Part shown: positions 29,052 to 37,077 of the stretch, one piece after another
Layout of the letters: the number at the start of each line of letters is the position of its first letter
Position numbering within the stretch: position 1 is the first letter of the stretch
DNA from: an uncultured Lachnospiraceae bacterium
Lineage (GTDB): Bacteria > Bacillota > Clostridia > Lachnospirales > Lachnospiraceae
Direction: 5' to 3'
Assembly: GCA_947178145.1 (NCBI GenBank)
Contig: CAMWXE010000054.1
Span: 1 to 37,077 of the forward strand
Length of the DNA stretch: 37,077 bases
Made by a program: the position numbers and the translations under genes
Notes under the pieces: model-generated
The model's database searches: none
Seen by the model: only the letters and a program-made list of their open reading frames with translations
Told to the model about the DNA's origin: nothing

Positions 29052-30389
29052 ATGAAATCCAAGAAGATTCGATTGATTTTGGCGACAACAATGACAATGG
29101 TTTTGGGGCTGACTGGCTGTGGCAGTTCAGGCGCTTCTTCAGATAACGGCAGCGCAGCGGCAGGTAATGGCGAGACTGTTGCTGTAGAGGGGGCAAAGAC
29201 GATCAATGTGCTGACCTGTTGGGATGAAAATAGTGATAATACACAGATTCTGGTTGAGACAACCAAACGCTATAATGCAACAAATCCTGAGCATCCAATT
29301 GACTTAAAGCTGGAGGTGGTCGCACAGGACAGCATGAACCAGAAGTTGAGTGTTTTATCAGCCAGCAACGATCTGCCGGACGTGTTCTGTACAGGTACAC
29401 AGGAATATATAGAGACCTATGTACAGCAAGGCTGGCTGAAAAGCATTGATGAAGTGATCGCTGATTACAGCGTAGAGGATGCACTGACCTCTGAAAAGCG
29501 CAGTGCGCTGCTTGACCTGACCAAACAGGAAGCACTGTACGTTCTTCCCTGTGACCAGTCTATTGAAGGTATCTGGTATAACACAGAAATTTTTGCGCAG
29601 TACAATCTGGAGGTTCCGCAGACAATGGACGATTTTATGGAGGTCTGCAGTGTCCTTTTAGAGAATGACGTGCAGCCGATGGTTTGTCCGGGCAAAGAAA
29701 AGTGGCCCATCACCCGTCTGATCGGAGCGTATGCAACAATGGTAGGCGGTGTTGATGCAATTGTGGATGCAAATAACGGAACACTTTCATGGAGTGATGA
29801 CACTTTTCTTCAGGCATATTCGTGGCTTGCTGAAATGGGAGAAAAGGAATATTTTGGCAAGGGTGTGACAACAGTGGATACCAACACGGCAAATTCTCTG
29901 TTTTTAAGCGGCAAGGCGGCAATGTATTACAATGGAAGCTGGTTTACATCCAACTTAAATTCCGAGGAGAATCAGATTGGTGAGAATGTGGGATTGTTTG
30001 CATTCCCTACAGTGAGTGGCGGAAAAGGCGAAGCGAATACATTTACGACCAGTTATGGTATGTATTGGTGTTTTAAATCATCAACCTATGATGATGCGGA
30101 AGGTGAATGGATTGCTTACCTGCTCCAGAATTATGGTGACGTGGCAATGGAAGTGCAGGGACGTCTGACTGCCTATACGCTCAATACGGAACCAGAGGTT
30201 GACTATTACACAAATGTGGTTTTGGAGGCTCAGGAAAAACAGAGCGGCTCCGGTGTCTGGCCTGAATATGCAATGGTCACCCGTGTACAGGATATTGAGT
30301 ATTCCAATGCCCAGATGTTAATTCTAAATCAGATGACTCCTGAAGCATATGGTAAAGCTATGGATGATGCAATGGCATCTGCACAGTAA
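29052..30389 (+). CDS. Sugar ABC transporter substrate-binding lipoprotein
   Basis: 445 aa. Lys-rich start, hydrophobic h-region and lipobox LTGC with the lipid-attached Cys23, followed by a Ser/Gly-rich linker. The mature part is a type-1 extracellular solute-binding protein (family 1, MalE/MsmE-like: INVLTCWDENSDN, then DLPDVFCTGTQEYIETYVQQGWLKSIDEV). It sits on the outer face of the membrane and presents sugar to the two permeases. Ribosome site AGGAGGGG. Downstream GH78 genes suggest a rhamnose-containing oligosaccharide or glycoside as ligand; this is inference from context. Confidence 0.94.
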   Translation: MKSKKIRLILATTMTMVLGLTGCGSSGASSDNGSAAAGNGETVAVEGAKTINVLTCWDENSDNTQILVETTKRYNATNPEHPIDLKLEVVAQDSMNQKLSVLSASNDLPDVFCTGTQEYIETYVQQGWLKSIDEVIADYSVEDALTSEKRSALLDLTKQEALYVLPCDQSIEGIWYNTEIFAQYNLEVPQTMDDFMEVCSVLLENDVQPMVCPGKEKWPITRLIGAYATMVGGVDAIVDANNGTLSWSDDTFLQAYSWLAEMGEKEYFGKGVTTVDTNTANSLFLSGKAAMYYNGSWFTSNLNSEENQIGENVGLFAFPTVSGGKGEANTFTTSYGMYWCFKSSTYDDAEGEWIAYLLQNYGDVAMEVQGRLTAYTLNTEPEVDYYTNVVLEAQEKQSGSGVWPEYAMVTRVQDIEYSNAQMLILNQMTPEAYGKAMDDAMASAQ

Positions 30390-30401
30390 CCCAAAATGAT
30401 G

Positions 30402-30432
30402 CAGCCCTCCTGCTGATTCGCAAGAGGGCTGA
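30402..30432 (+). repeat. Hairpin between binding-protein and permease genes
   Basis: CAGCCCTC pairs with GAGGGCTG, eight perfect pairs around a loop of about 14 nt. No T tract follows. Such hairpins after the binding-protein gene usually stabilise the upstream mRNA so that binding protein exceeds permease; that role is inferred from analogous mal and his operons. Confidence 0.6.
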
Positions 30433-30451
30433 CGGGAAAAGGAGGATGGAT

Positions 30452-31333
30452 ATGAGTAAGGTTTTGGGAGATAAGAAAGCAATCGCGCTGTTTGTCTTGC
30501 CTGCGGCTCTGCTTTTTACAATTTTAGTGTTTATTCCGATCGTCTGGTCTTTGGGCTATACATTTTTTACAGGAACACCTGGTGTCAATTTTTCATTCGC
30601 CGGGTTGGCAAATTACAAGAAGATTTTTCAGGATACACAGCTTTGGACTGCTTTTAAGAACAATATTATCTATGTTGTTACTGTTGGCGGAGGGCAGATC
30701 GTGCTTGGATTTATCATTGCGATGGTAATCAACTTTGGTGTGAAAAAGCATCAGAATCTGGTGCGGACACTGCTTTTTATTCCAGTGGTTCTGCCAGGAG
30801 TGGCGACAGCGCAGTTGTGGTTGAAAATGTATGCAATCACACCACAGTATGGTTTGTTAAACAGTATCTTCGATATGATTGGATTGGATAATCTGGTCAA
30901 GGCATGGACAGGAGATCCTTCCACAGCCATGATTTCCCTGATTATTATGGATATCTGGAAAGCACTGGGCATGTACATACTGATCTTTTATTCCGGTATC
31001 ATTGACTTGCCGGAGGATGCAGTTGAGGCAGCAAGAATCGATGGTGCTTCTACGCTTCAGATCATCACAAAAATTCAGATGCCGATGTTGAAGCCTATTT
31101 TCCGAATGGCGTTGGTTATGTGCATCACTGCCTGCTTTAAGGTGTACGATTCGCCTGTGGCTTTGACAAATGGAGGTCCGGGTATTGTCACAATGATGCC
31201 TTCTATGTATATGTACAACAATGCTTTTAACTATAGTCAGTTTGGTTATGCCAGTGTCATTGCAATTCTGATTCTGGTTGAGTGTGCGATTTTCACAGTG
31301 GCAGTTAACAAGGCGTTGGCACAGAAGGATTGA
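30452..31333 (+). CDS. Sugar ABC transporter permease (MalF/UgpA type)
   Basis: 293 aa, six predicted membrane segments. The EAA loop EAARIDGASTLQIITKIQMPML, where the ATPase docks, is clear, as is the start FVLPAALLFTILVFIPIVWSLGYTF. ATG 30452 is chosen because AAAGGAGG lies 6 bp upstream; the ATG at 30446 touches it. Forms a heterodimer with the next gene product. Confidence 0.94.
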   Translation: MSKVLGDKKAIALFVLPAALLFTILVFIPIVWSLGYTFFTGTPGVNFSFAGLANYKKIFQDTQLWTAFKNNIIYVVTVGGGQIVLGFIIAMVINFGVKKHQNLVRTLLFIPVVLPGVATAQLWLKMYAITPQYGLLNSIFDMIGLDNLVKAWTGDPSTAMISLIIMDIWKALGMYILIFYSGIIDLPEDAVEAARIDGASTLQIITKIQMPMLKPIFRMALVMCITACFKVYDSPVALTNGGPGIVTMMPSMYMYNNAFNYSQFGYASVIAILILVECAIFTVAVNKALAQKD

Positions 31334-31349
31334 AGGGAGGAGAGGTAAA

Positions 31350-32210
31350 ATGGCTCAAACAAAGTCGAAGTTATATTTTGGTAAAGTCTGTAAGCTGCTC
31401 TGTCTGATTGTTTTGGCATTTTTGTTAATCATCTCCATTTATCCGGTGATCTGGTTGTTGATTTCTTCATTTAAGACACAGACTGAATTTAATTTAAACT
31501 CCGTGTTTTCTCTACCGGGTTCTATGGGGGCAGGAATCGATAACTATAAAGATGCATGGACGACCGGAAACATGGGAACAGCTTTTATCAACAGTGTGAT
31601 CTGCACAGCAGGTTCCATGGCATTGATCATCGTGACAGCACTGCCGGTTTCCTTTGCGATTTCCAAAATGCAGTGGAAGTGGAGCAGCAGGGTTTCCAAT
31701 TATATTACTTTTGGCCTGCTGATTCCGGCGCAGGTTGCATTGATTCCGTTGTTTACAATATACAATAATATCGGACTGACCAACAGCCGTATCGGTTTGA
31801 TTTTACTGTACACTGCACAGTCCATGCCCTTGTCTGTAATGCTGTTCACAGGGTTCTTTACTGCGATTCCGAATGAAATGATGGAGGCAGCTGTGATTGA
31901 CGGAAGTAATATCTATGGTATGCTGATTAAAGTAATCTTTCCTCTGATGAAGAACTCAATCATGACGGTTTTGACGCTGCAGTTCATGTCATCATGGAAT
32001 GATTTGATTTACTCACAGACCTTTATATCTCTTGCTGAGAAGAGGACACTGCAAACGGCACTGATCATGTTTAATGGTTCGCATGGCGAGGTGAACTGGG
32101 GACCTTTGTTTGCAGCTATGGCAATTACCATTGTTCCTACGCTTGTGATTTACATGTTCCTGAGCAAATTCATGATCAGGGGTATGACTTCCGGGGCTGT
32201 GAAAGGATAG
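31350..32210 (+). CDS. Sugar ABC transporter permease (MalG type)
   Basis: 286 aa, six predicted membrane segments. The EAA loop is EAAVIDGSNIYGMLIKVIFPLM and the C-terminus (LSKFMIRGMTSGAVKG) is the usual MalG-type ending. ATG 31350 follows GGGAGGAGAGG; the frame is open upstream into the previous gene. No ATPase gene follows. In Firmicutes such importers commonly share an MsmX-type ATPase encoded elsewhere, so this one is probably complete in function. Confidence 0.94.
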   Translation: MAQTKSKLYFGKVCKLLCLIVLAFLLIISIYPVIWLLISSFKTQTEFNLNSVFSLPGSMGAGIDNYKDAWTTGNMGTAFINSVICTAGSMALIIVTALPVSFAISKMQWKWSSRVSNYITFGLLIPAQVALIPLFTIYNNIGLTNSRIGLILLYTAQSMPLSVMLFTGFFTAIPNEMMEAAVIDGSNIYGMLIKVIFPLMKNSIMTVLTLQFMSSWNDLIYSQTFISLAEKRTLQTALIMFNGSHGEVNWGPLFAAMAITIVPTLVIYMFLSKFMIRGMTSGAVKG

Positions 32211-32222
32211 CGGGTCAATGAA

Positions 32223-32271
32223 AAGAATAGTCATTTCTTGTAATTTAATTTATTGGGAAATGACTATTCTT
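32223..32271. terminator. Perfect 15-bp inverted repeat after the permease genes
   Basis: AAGAATAGTCATTTC (32223-32237) and GAAATGACTATTCTT (32257-32271) are perfect complements around a 19-nt AT-rich loop. It is placed where the ABC genes end and the GH78 genes begin. A T tract is lacking on the plus strand, so it may be a weak or partial terminator, an RNA stability element, or an operator. Confidence 0.5.
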
Positions 32272-32332
32272 ACATGTCGTGATCTGTGGTAGAATTGATA
32301 TAGAATAAATGTATGGAAAGGAAGGAAACAGA

Positions 32333-34243
32333 ATGAAGCAAAGTTATTGGATCTGGTATCCGGGGGATTTTGAGCTGTATCATGCGTTGAAGCAGAATTT
32401 CAGTCGCGTGGAGAGGGGATACGGGTGGCCGGCTTTCTGGAAAAGCGATGGATTTCGCAACCGCGTTGTTTTCCGCAAAGAGTATCATATTGAAGAGGAG
32501 ACATCGTTTTGCGTGTACTCCAAAGCGGTTGGTTTTGTCCTCGTGGGCGAAAGGAAATATCCTTTTGGGAAAATGATCGTCTGCCCTGCGGGAGATGTGA
32601 AGATATCGGTTCATGCGGGCTGTATCGAGTCTTTTCCCAGTGTCTATATCAAAGGTGAAGTCGTTTATTCTGACAGAACATGGATGGCGGAGGATTATGA
32701 GAATGCACCGGCAGCAGCCGGATATAGCAGATACTTTACGGACGAGCAACAGGAACCTTCTGTATGGAATTACAACGAAACGATTTTTATGCCTGTTAAT
32801 GTCGAACCGCAGGAAGATGGCGTTTTATATGAATTTGAAACAGAACTGACAGCGGTTTTGGAGATCACGTATAAAGATGCTTACCATCCCTTAACAGTAT
32901 ATTGTGGGGAGTCAAGGGAGGAGGCTCTGGATAAGGAACATTGCTATTACAGCTGGAATCCAGATCCGCAGACGGGAAGATGTCCCAGATGCGCGGTCAG
33001 ATATGCTTATATTTCTGGATGTCAGGAAGGTGAAATCGATATCAAAGCGATTCACCAGTATGTTGATATTCCGGTTCGGGCACAATTTTGCAGCAATGAT
33101 GAGCTGATCAACAAAGTATGGTCTGTCGCGGAGCATACTTTTAAGCTTTGCAGCGGTATCTTTTTTATTGATGGTATTAAGAGAGATAAGTGGATATGGG
33201 GCGGTGACGCCTATCAGAGCTTTTTTGTGAACCAGTATCTGATGGCCGATGCGGACATCAACCGTCGGACGCTGCTGGCTCTCCGGGGCAATGACCCAAT
33301 CACAACACATATCAATACTATTTTGGACTATACCCTCTACTGGATTCTGGGAATCAAAGTACACTATGAGGCATATGGAGATCTGGAGTTTATCGAGCAG
33401 GTTTTTCCAAAGATGTGTTCCCTGATGGAATTTTGTGAGAGCCAGCTGGATGAACACGGTTTTATTGTAGGACGCAAAGGGGATTGGATCTTTATTGACT
33501 GGGCAGATCTGGACAAGGAGGGCGCGCTGTGCGCGGAGCAGATGCTGTTTGCCGAATGTTACAGAACAATGGCATTACTGAGTCATGATATGGGGGACAA
33601 GACTGCTGAGTATAGCGCTTATCAAGCAAAGTATGAACTTTTGAAAAAGAATATCAATGTGTTTTATTGGAACAAAGAAAAAGGCGCTTACATTGATTCG
33701 TTTGTGTCAGGTAGAAATCATGTGGCAAGGCATGCTAATATATTTGCAATTATATTTGATATAGCAGATGATGAGCAGAAAAAGCTGATATTGGAGCAGG
33801 TGCTTCATAATGATGGGATTCCGCAGATTACGACGCCGTATTTTAAATTTTATGAGTTGGACGCCCTGTGCAGAATGGGCTGCCGGGGAGAGGTATTAAA
33901 ACGCATCAGGGAGTACTGGGGTGGAATGATTGATTACGGCGCTGTAACGTTCTGGGAGGAATACGATCCCAGCGTTCCGGAAGAAGAGCAGTATGACATG
34001 TACGGCGACAGGTTTGGTAAGAGTTTGTGTCATGCGTGGTCGGCAAGCCCGATCTATCTGCTGGCAAAGTATTTTGTCGGGCTGGAGATAATCGATCCCG
34101 TGAAGGGAACGTATGAGCTTCACCCTGATCTGGAGTATTTTGACAGTCTGGATTGTACGCTGCCGGTAGGAAATAAAAACGTTCATATTAAGTGGAACGG
34201 AACAAACCTTACCGTTGATGAGCAGTGCGGAATACAAATATAA
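32333..34243 (+). CDS. Alpha-L-rhamnosidase-like protein (GH78-related, short form)
   Basis: 636 aa, no signal peptide. It has one N-terminal beta domain (about 1-230) and an (alpha/alpha)6 barrel with a C-terminal beta domain. The active-site loop is DGIKRDKWIWGGD: the first and last Asp of the rhamnosidase loop are kept, but the general-acid Glu position is Asp. This belongs to a shorter subgroup of bacterial rhamnosidase-like proteins whose activities are less studied. Start ATG 32333 follows GGAAAGGAAGG. It lies between the ABC importer and a full-length GH78, suggesting stepwise trimming of the imported compound. Confidence 0.82.
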   Translation: MKQSYWIWYPGDFELYHALKQNFSRVERGYGWPAFWKSDGFRNRVVFRKEYHIEEETSFCVYSKAVGFVLVGERKYPFGKMIVCPAGDVKISVHAGCIESFPSVYIKGEVVYSDRTWMAEDYENAPAAAGYSRYFTDEQQEPSVWNYNETIFMPVNVEPQEDGVLYEFETELTAVLEITYKDAYHPLTVYCGESREEALDKEHCYYSWNPDPQTGRCPRCAVRYAYISGCQEGEIDIKAIHQYVDIPVRAQFCSNDELINKVWSVAEHTFKLCSGIFFIDGIKRDKWIWGGDAYQSFFVNQYLMADADINRRTLLALRGNDPITTHINTILDYTLYWILGIKVHYEAYGDLEFIEQVFPKMCSLMEFCESQLDEHGFIVGRKGDWIFIDWADLDKEGALCAEQMLFAECYRTMALLSHDMGDKTAEYSAYQAKYELLKKNINVFYWNKEKGAYIDSFVSGRNHVARHANIFAIIFDIADDEQKKLILEQVLHNDGIPQITTPYFKFYELDALCRMGCRGEVLKRIREYWGGMIDYGAVTFWEEYDPSVPEEEQYDMYGDRFGKSLCHAWSASPIYLLAKYFVGLEIIDPVKGTYELHPDLEYFDSLDCTLPVGNKNVHIKWNGTNLTVDEQCGIQI

Positions 34244-34271
34244 TTGAGGTATATGTAAAATAAATTAGAAA

Positions 34272-34297
34272 AAGAAGTTGTGCTATTGCACTGCTTC
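34272..34297 (+). repeat. Small hairpin between the two GH78 genes
   Basis: AGAAG and CTTCT form an outer helix, GTGC and GCAC an inner helix, separated by a 2x2 internal loop and capped by TATT. It is just ahead of the ribosome site of the next gene. It might influence translation or RNA stability. Confidence 0.35.
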
Positions 34298-34317
34298 TAA
34301 AATAAGTGGAGGTTTTT

Positions 34318-36972
34318 ATGCTGCAGATCACAGAGATAAGAATTAATCATTTAAAGGATTCCAAGGGCATCGAGGGCAATTTTGTTGTTGGCTGGAAGAT
34401 TGTGTCGGATCATGCAAATGTTATCCAGAAAGGGTATCAATATCAGGTTGCGAAGAATCGTAATTTTGAAGAAGTTCTTTATGATACAGGTTATGTAGAA
34501 TCAGACCAGTCGCAGAATATATCAGTTGATACCTCACAGATTGGGCTGGAGTCAGTACAGTATTATTATGTGCGTGTAAAAATCCAGGATAATTATGGGG
34601 AGGACAGTGGTTGGAGCACTGCGGGCTTCCTCACAGCACTCCAGGCAGGAAGAAACTGGAAGGCAGACTTTATTACGGCAGAGCAGGTAAAAGATAAAAA
34701 TCATTCCCCGGTGACAAAGCTGCGCCGCGAGTTTGTGATAGAAAAACCAGTCAAAGAGGTATTCCTGATAGCGACAGCGCAAGGGCTTTACCAGACGTTT
34801 CTGAACGGAGTACGCATCGGGGAGGACGAGCTCTCTCCCGGCTGGACAAGTTACCGCAAGCGTCTGCTCTACCAGACATATGATGTCACAGGGCAGATTG
34901 TGCAGGGTGTCAACACGTGGGGTGCCCTGGTAGGTGCGGGGTGGTATAAGGGAGATATTTCCTACCATAGAATCCATAACTTTTATGGGGAGTATGCCGC
35001 TTTTTCGGGAGAGCTGATTGTGCGCTATGAAGATGGGAGCGAGGAGTCCATTTGCACTGATCACACATGGAAAGGTGCAGACTCCGGGATTGTATTTTCT
35101 GATATTTACGATGGTGAGGTTTGTGATGCCCGTTTGGGAACAGAGGGGTGGAACAGGTCAGGATTTGCGGGGAACGACTGGCGTACTGTACAGATAGTAC
35201 AACAGAAAAGGGAGCAGATCTGTCCGCAGCGTGGTAGTGCCGTACAGATTCAACAGACGCTTCCGGTAAAAGCGCTCCTGGTCACGCCAAAGGGAGAAAC
35301 AGTACTTGATTTCGGACAGAATATCAGTGGATGGGTGCAGTTTTGCGTATCCGGGAATTCGGGTGATATTGTGGAACTGGTGTGTTTCGAGACACTGGAT
35401 TCTCAGGGGAATGTATATACAGAGAATCTCCGCACCGCGAAGCAGACCATACAGTATATCTGTAAGGGGGATGAGGAGGAGACATACCATCCCCATTTTA
35501 CCTTTCAGGGATTCAGGTATGTGTGGATCAAACAGTATCCCGGTGAGGTTTTATCAGATCGTTTCGAGGCGCTTGTTTTGTACTCGGATATGGATGAAAT
35601 AGGAACATTTGAGTGTTCAAATCCATTGCTGAACCGGCTGCAGAGTAATATACTGTGGGGGTTGAAGGGAAATTCTGTCGATATTCCTTCCGACTGTCCG
35701 CAGAGGGATGAGCGGCTGGGCTGGACAGGAGATGTGCAGGCTTTCTGTAATACAGCGTGCTATCTCATGGATATACATGAATTTTACCGCAAGTGGCTTT
35801 GCGATCTGGCGGCAGACCAGCAGCCGGACGGTGCGGTGACTTATGTTGTACCTGACGTGCTCGAACCAAGCCAGCCAGATAGTTTCTGTGGGGCTTCCGG
35901 CTGGGGGGATGCGGCAGTTGTGCTTCCTTGGATTCTGTATCAGGAGACAGGGGATAAGACGGTTATTCAGCAGCAGTATGGGAGCATGAAAGCGTGGATA
36001 AACTTTGTCATGGAGCATACGGAGGATGGTATTTACAGCTATGGCTCACAGTTTGGGGACTGGCTGGGACTTGACGCCGAAGAGGGAAGCTACCATGGCG
36101 CGACACCTGCAGAACTGACAAGCGCTGCGTATTTTGCATATGCCAGTGATCTGTTTGCGAAGATGGCAGCGGTTGTCGGCAGGGATGAGGACGCCCGGAA
36201 ATATGATGAAGTGCATGGCGAGGCAGTTCGTCATTTTCAAAACAGGTATTTCCTGCAGGATGGACAGATGAGTATTCAGACACAGACAGCACATGTTCTG
36301 GCACTGAGCTTTGGATTAGTACCAGAACAGTACCGTCAAAAGACGACTGACAGATTGCTGGAGCTGCTTGACCAGAGGGATATGCACTTGTCCACAGGTT
36401 TTCTCGGAACACCTTTTATCATGCATGCGCTGAGCGAAAACGGATGCCTTGACAAAGCCTATGAGCTGTTGTTGAAGAAGGATTTCCCGTCATGGCTGTA
36501 CCAGGTGGAGCAGGGGGCGACGACTGTATGGGAGCACTGGGACGGATTAAAACCGGATGGCAGTATGTGGAGCGCAGACATGAATTCGTTTAATCATTAT
36601 GCTTATGGTTCTATTGGCAAATGGTTGTATGAAGTATGTGTGGGATTAAGACGGGATGAAAGAAAACCTGGATATCAACATTTTTATGTGGAGCCGCAGC
36701 CGGGAGGAAATCTGACATATGCAGAAACAACTCATCTTTGTGAATATGGCAGGATTTTGATCCGATGGGAAAGGTCTGCTTCACAGGAAAATGATATGAT
36801 ACTGAGGGTAGAAATACCAGCAAACACTACAGCGACTATTATTTTGGCGCAGGTGGAAAAAATAGTGGATTGTGACAGCCTGTTTTTCAAGAAAAATGGA
36901 AATTCTTTTCAGGCGGATACTGGTTCGGGCAGCTTTAAAGTTCGTTACCAAATAAAGCATGTTATGGACTGA
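34318..36972 (+). CDS. Alpha-L-rhamnosidase, GH78 (full length)
   Basis: 884 aa, no signal peptide. Domains in order: N-terminal Ig-like domain (about 1-115), Bac_rhamnosid_N sandwich with GVRIGEDELSPGWTSYRKRLLYQTYDVT, a domain with VLDFGQNISGWVQF, the (alpha/alpha)6 barrel and a C-terminal beta domain with VWEHWDGLKPDG. The active-site loop at 459-472 is DCPQRDERLGWTGD with Asp459, Glu465 and Asp472, the canonical rhamnosidase set. ATG 34318 follows AGTGGAGG; the frame also opens at GTG 34306. Among the four GH78 proteins here this is the best candidate for true alpha-L-rhamnosidase activity. It is the last gene in the window. Confidence 0.94.
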   Translation: MLQITEIRINHLKDSKGIEGNFVVGWKIVSDHANVIQKGYQYQVAKNRNFEEVLYDTGYVESDQSQNISVDTSQIGLESVQYYYVRVKIQDNYGEDSGWSTAGFLTALQAGRNWKADFITAEQVKDKNHSPVTKLRREFVIEKPVKEVFLIATAQGLYQTFLNGVRIGEDELSPGWTSYRKRLLYQTYDVTGQIVQGVNTWGALVGAGWYKGDISYHRIHNFYGEYAAFSGELIVRYEDGSEESICTDHTWKGADSGIVFSDIYDGEVCDARLGTEGWNRSGFAGNDWRTVQIVQQKREQICPQRGSAVQIQQTLPVKALLVTPKGETVLDFGQNISGWVQFCVSGNSGDIVELVCFETLDSQGNVYTENLRTAKQTIQYICKGDEEETYHPHFTFQGFRYVWIKQYPGEVLSDRFEALVLYSDMDEIGTFECSNPLLNRLQSNILWGLKGNSVDIPSDCPQRDERLGWTGDVQAFCNTACYLMDIHEFYRKWLCDLAADQQPDGAVTYVVPDVLEPSQPDSFCGASGWGDAAVVLPWILYQETGDKTVIQQQYGSMKAWINFVMEHTEDGIYSYGSQFGDWLGLDAEEGSYHGATPAELTSAAYFAYASDLFAKMAAVVGRDEDARKYDEVHGEAVRHFQNRYFLQDGQMSIQTQTAHVLALSFGLVPEQYRQKTTDRLLELLDQRDMHLSTGFLGTPFIMHALSENGCLDKAYELLLKKDFPSWLYQVEQGATTVWEHWDGLKPDGSMWSADMNSFNHYAYGSIGKWLYEVCVGLRRDERKPGYQHFYVEPQPGGNLTYAETTHLCEYGRILIRWERSASQENDMILRVEIPANTTATIILAQVEKIVDCDSLFFKKNGNSFQADTGSGSFKVRYQIKHVMD

Positions 36973-37050
36973 CAACAGATGGCTTTACATTATGTAAAAA
37001 GCGACTGTATTAGTGGAATCTAGCTAGTACAGCATTGCGGAATTAACGGT

Positions 37051-37064
37051 GAATAAATTTATTC
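37051..37064. repeat. Perfect 14-bp palindrome at the window end
   Basis: GAATAAATTTATTC, followed by TTTCATTTC, downstream of the last GH78. It could be part of a terminator or an operator of the next gene; the window ends 13 bp later. Confidence 0.35.
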
Positions 37065-37077
37065 TTTCATTTCACTA

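Overview
The window looks like chromosomal DNA from a Gram-positive anaerobe of the Clostridia, most probably a gut Lachnospiraceae. This is inferred from strong AGGAGG-type ribosome binding sites, the protein families present (LicT-type antiterminator, YesM/YesN two-component pair, GPH symporter, ATPase-less sugar ABC importer) and moderate GC content. No rRNA, tRNA, CRISPR array, transposase or phage gene was seen. The whole window is devoted to plant-type glycosides: two complete PTS permeases, a GH1 phospho-beta-glucosidase, a GH3 beta-glucosidase, four GH78 alpha-L-rhamnosidase-type proteins, two serine hydrolases/esterases, a GPH symporter and an ABC sugar importer.

Layout. (1) 65-5767: a beta-glucoside PTS operon, EIIBCA, GH1 6-phospho-beta-glucosidase and a cytoplasmic GH78. 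(2) 5835-11159: a self-contained second PTS operon. It has a promoter, a RAT antiterminator hairpin that overlaps an intrinsic terminator, then EIICBA, a LicT/GlcT antiterminator, HPr, EI and a terminator. Its HPr keeps His15 but has Gln at position 46 where HPr kinase normally phosphorylates Ser. (3) 11233-13282: a TetR regulator divergent from a MATE efflux pump. (4) 13330-19170: a zone of decay. An esterase, an AraC regulator and a GH78 rhamnosidase are each broken by single-base indels or nonsense codons, and there are two truncated response regulators and a beta-galactosidase-like remnant; only a VOC protein is intact. The esterase and the rhamnosidase carry the same ~32-bp element about 75 bp upstream of their starts, so they probably formed a small regulon of the AraC protein. 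(5) 19182-28943: an AraC regulator divergent from a likely operon of GPH symporter, GH3, class-C-beta-lactamase-like hydrolase, YesM histidine kinase and YesN response regulator. (6) 28976-36972: a promoter, then an ABC sugar importer (lipoprotein and two permeases, no ATPase) and two further GH78 enzymes.

Working together: glycosides enter through the PTS, the GPH symporter or the ABC importer. None of the hydrolases shows a signal peptide, so rhamnose and glucose removal appears to be intracellular. The most unusual points are the dedicated HPr/EI pair with the Ser46 substitution under RAT control, and the shared operator linking a collectively decayed esterase-rhamnosidase regulon.
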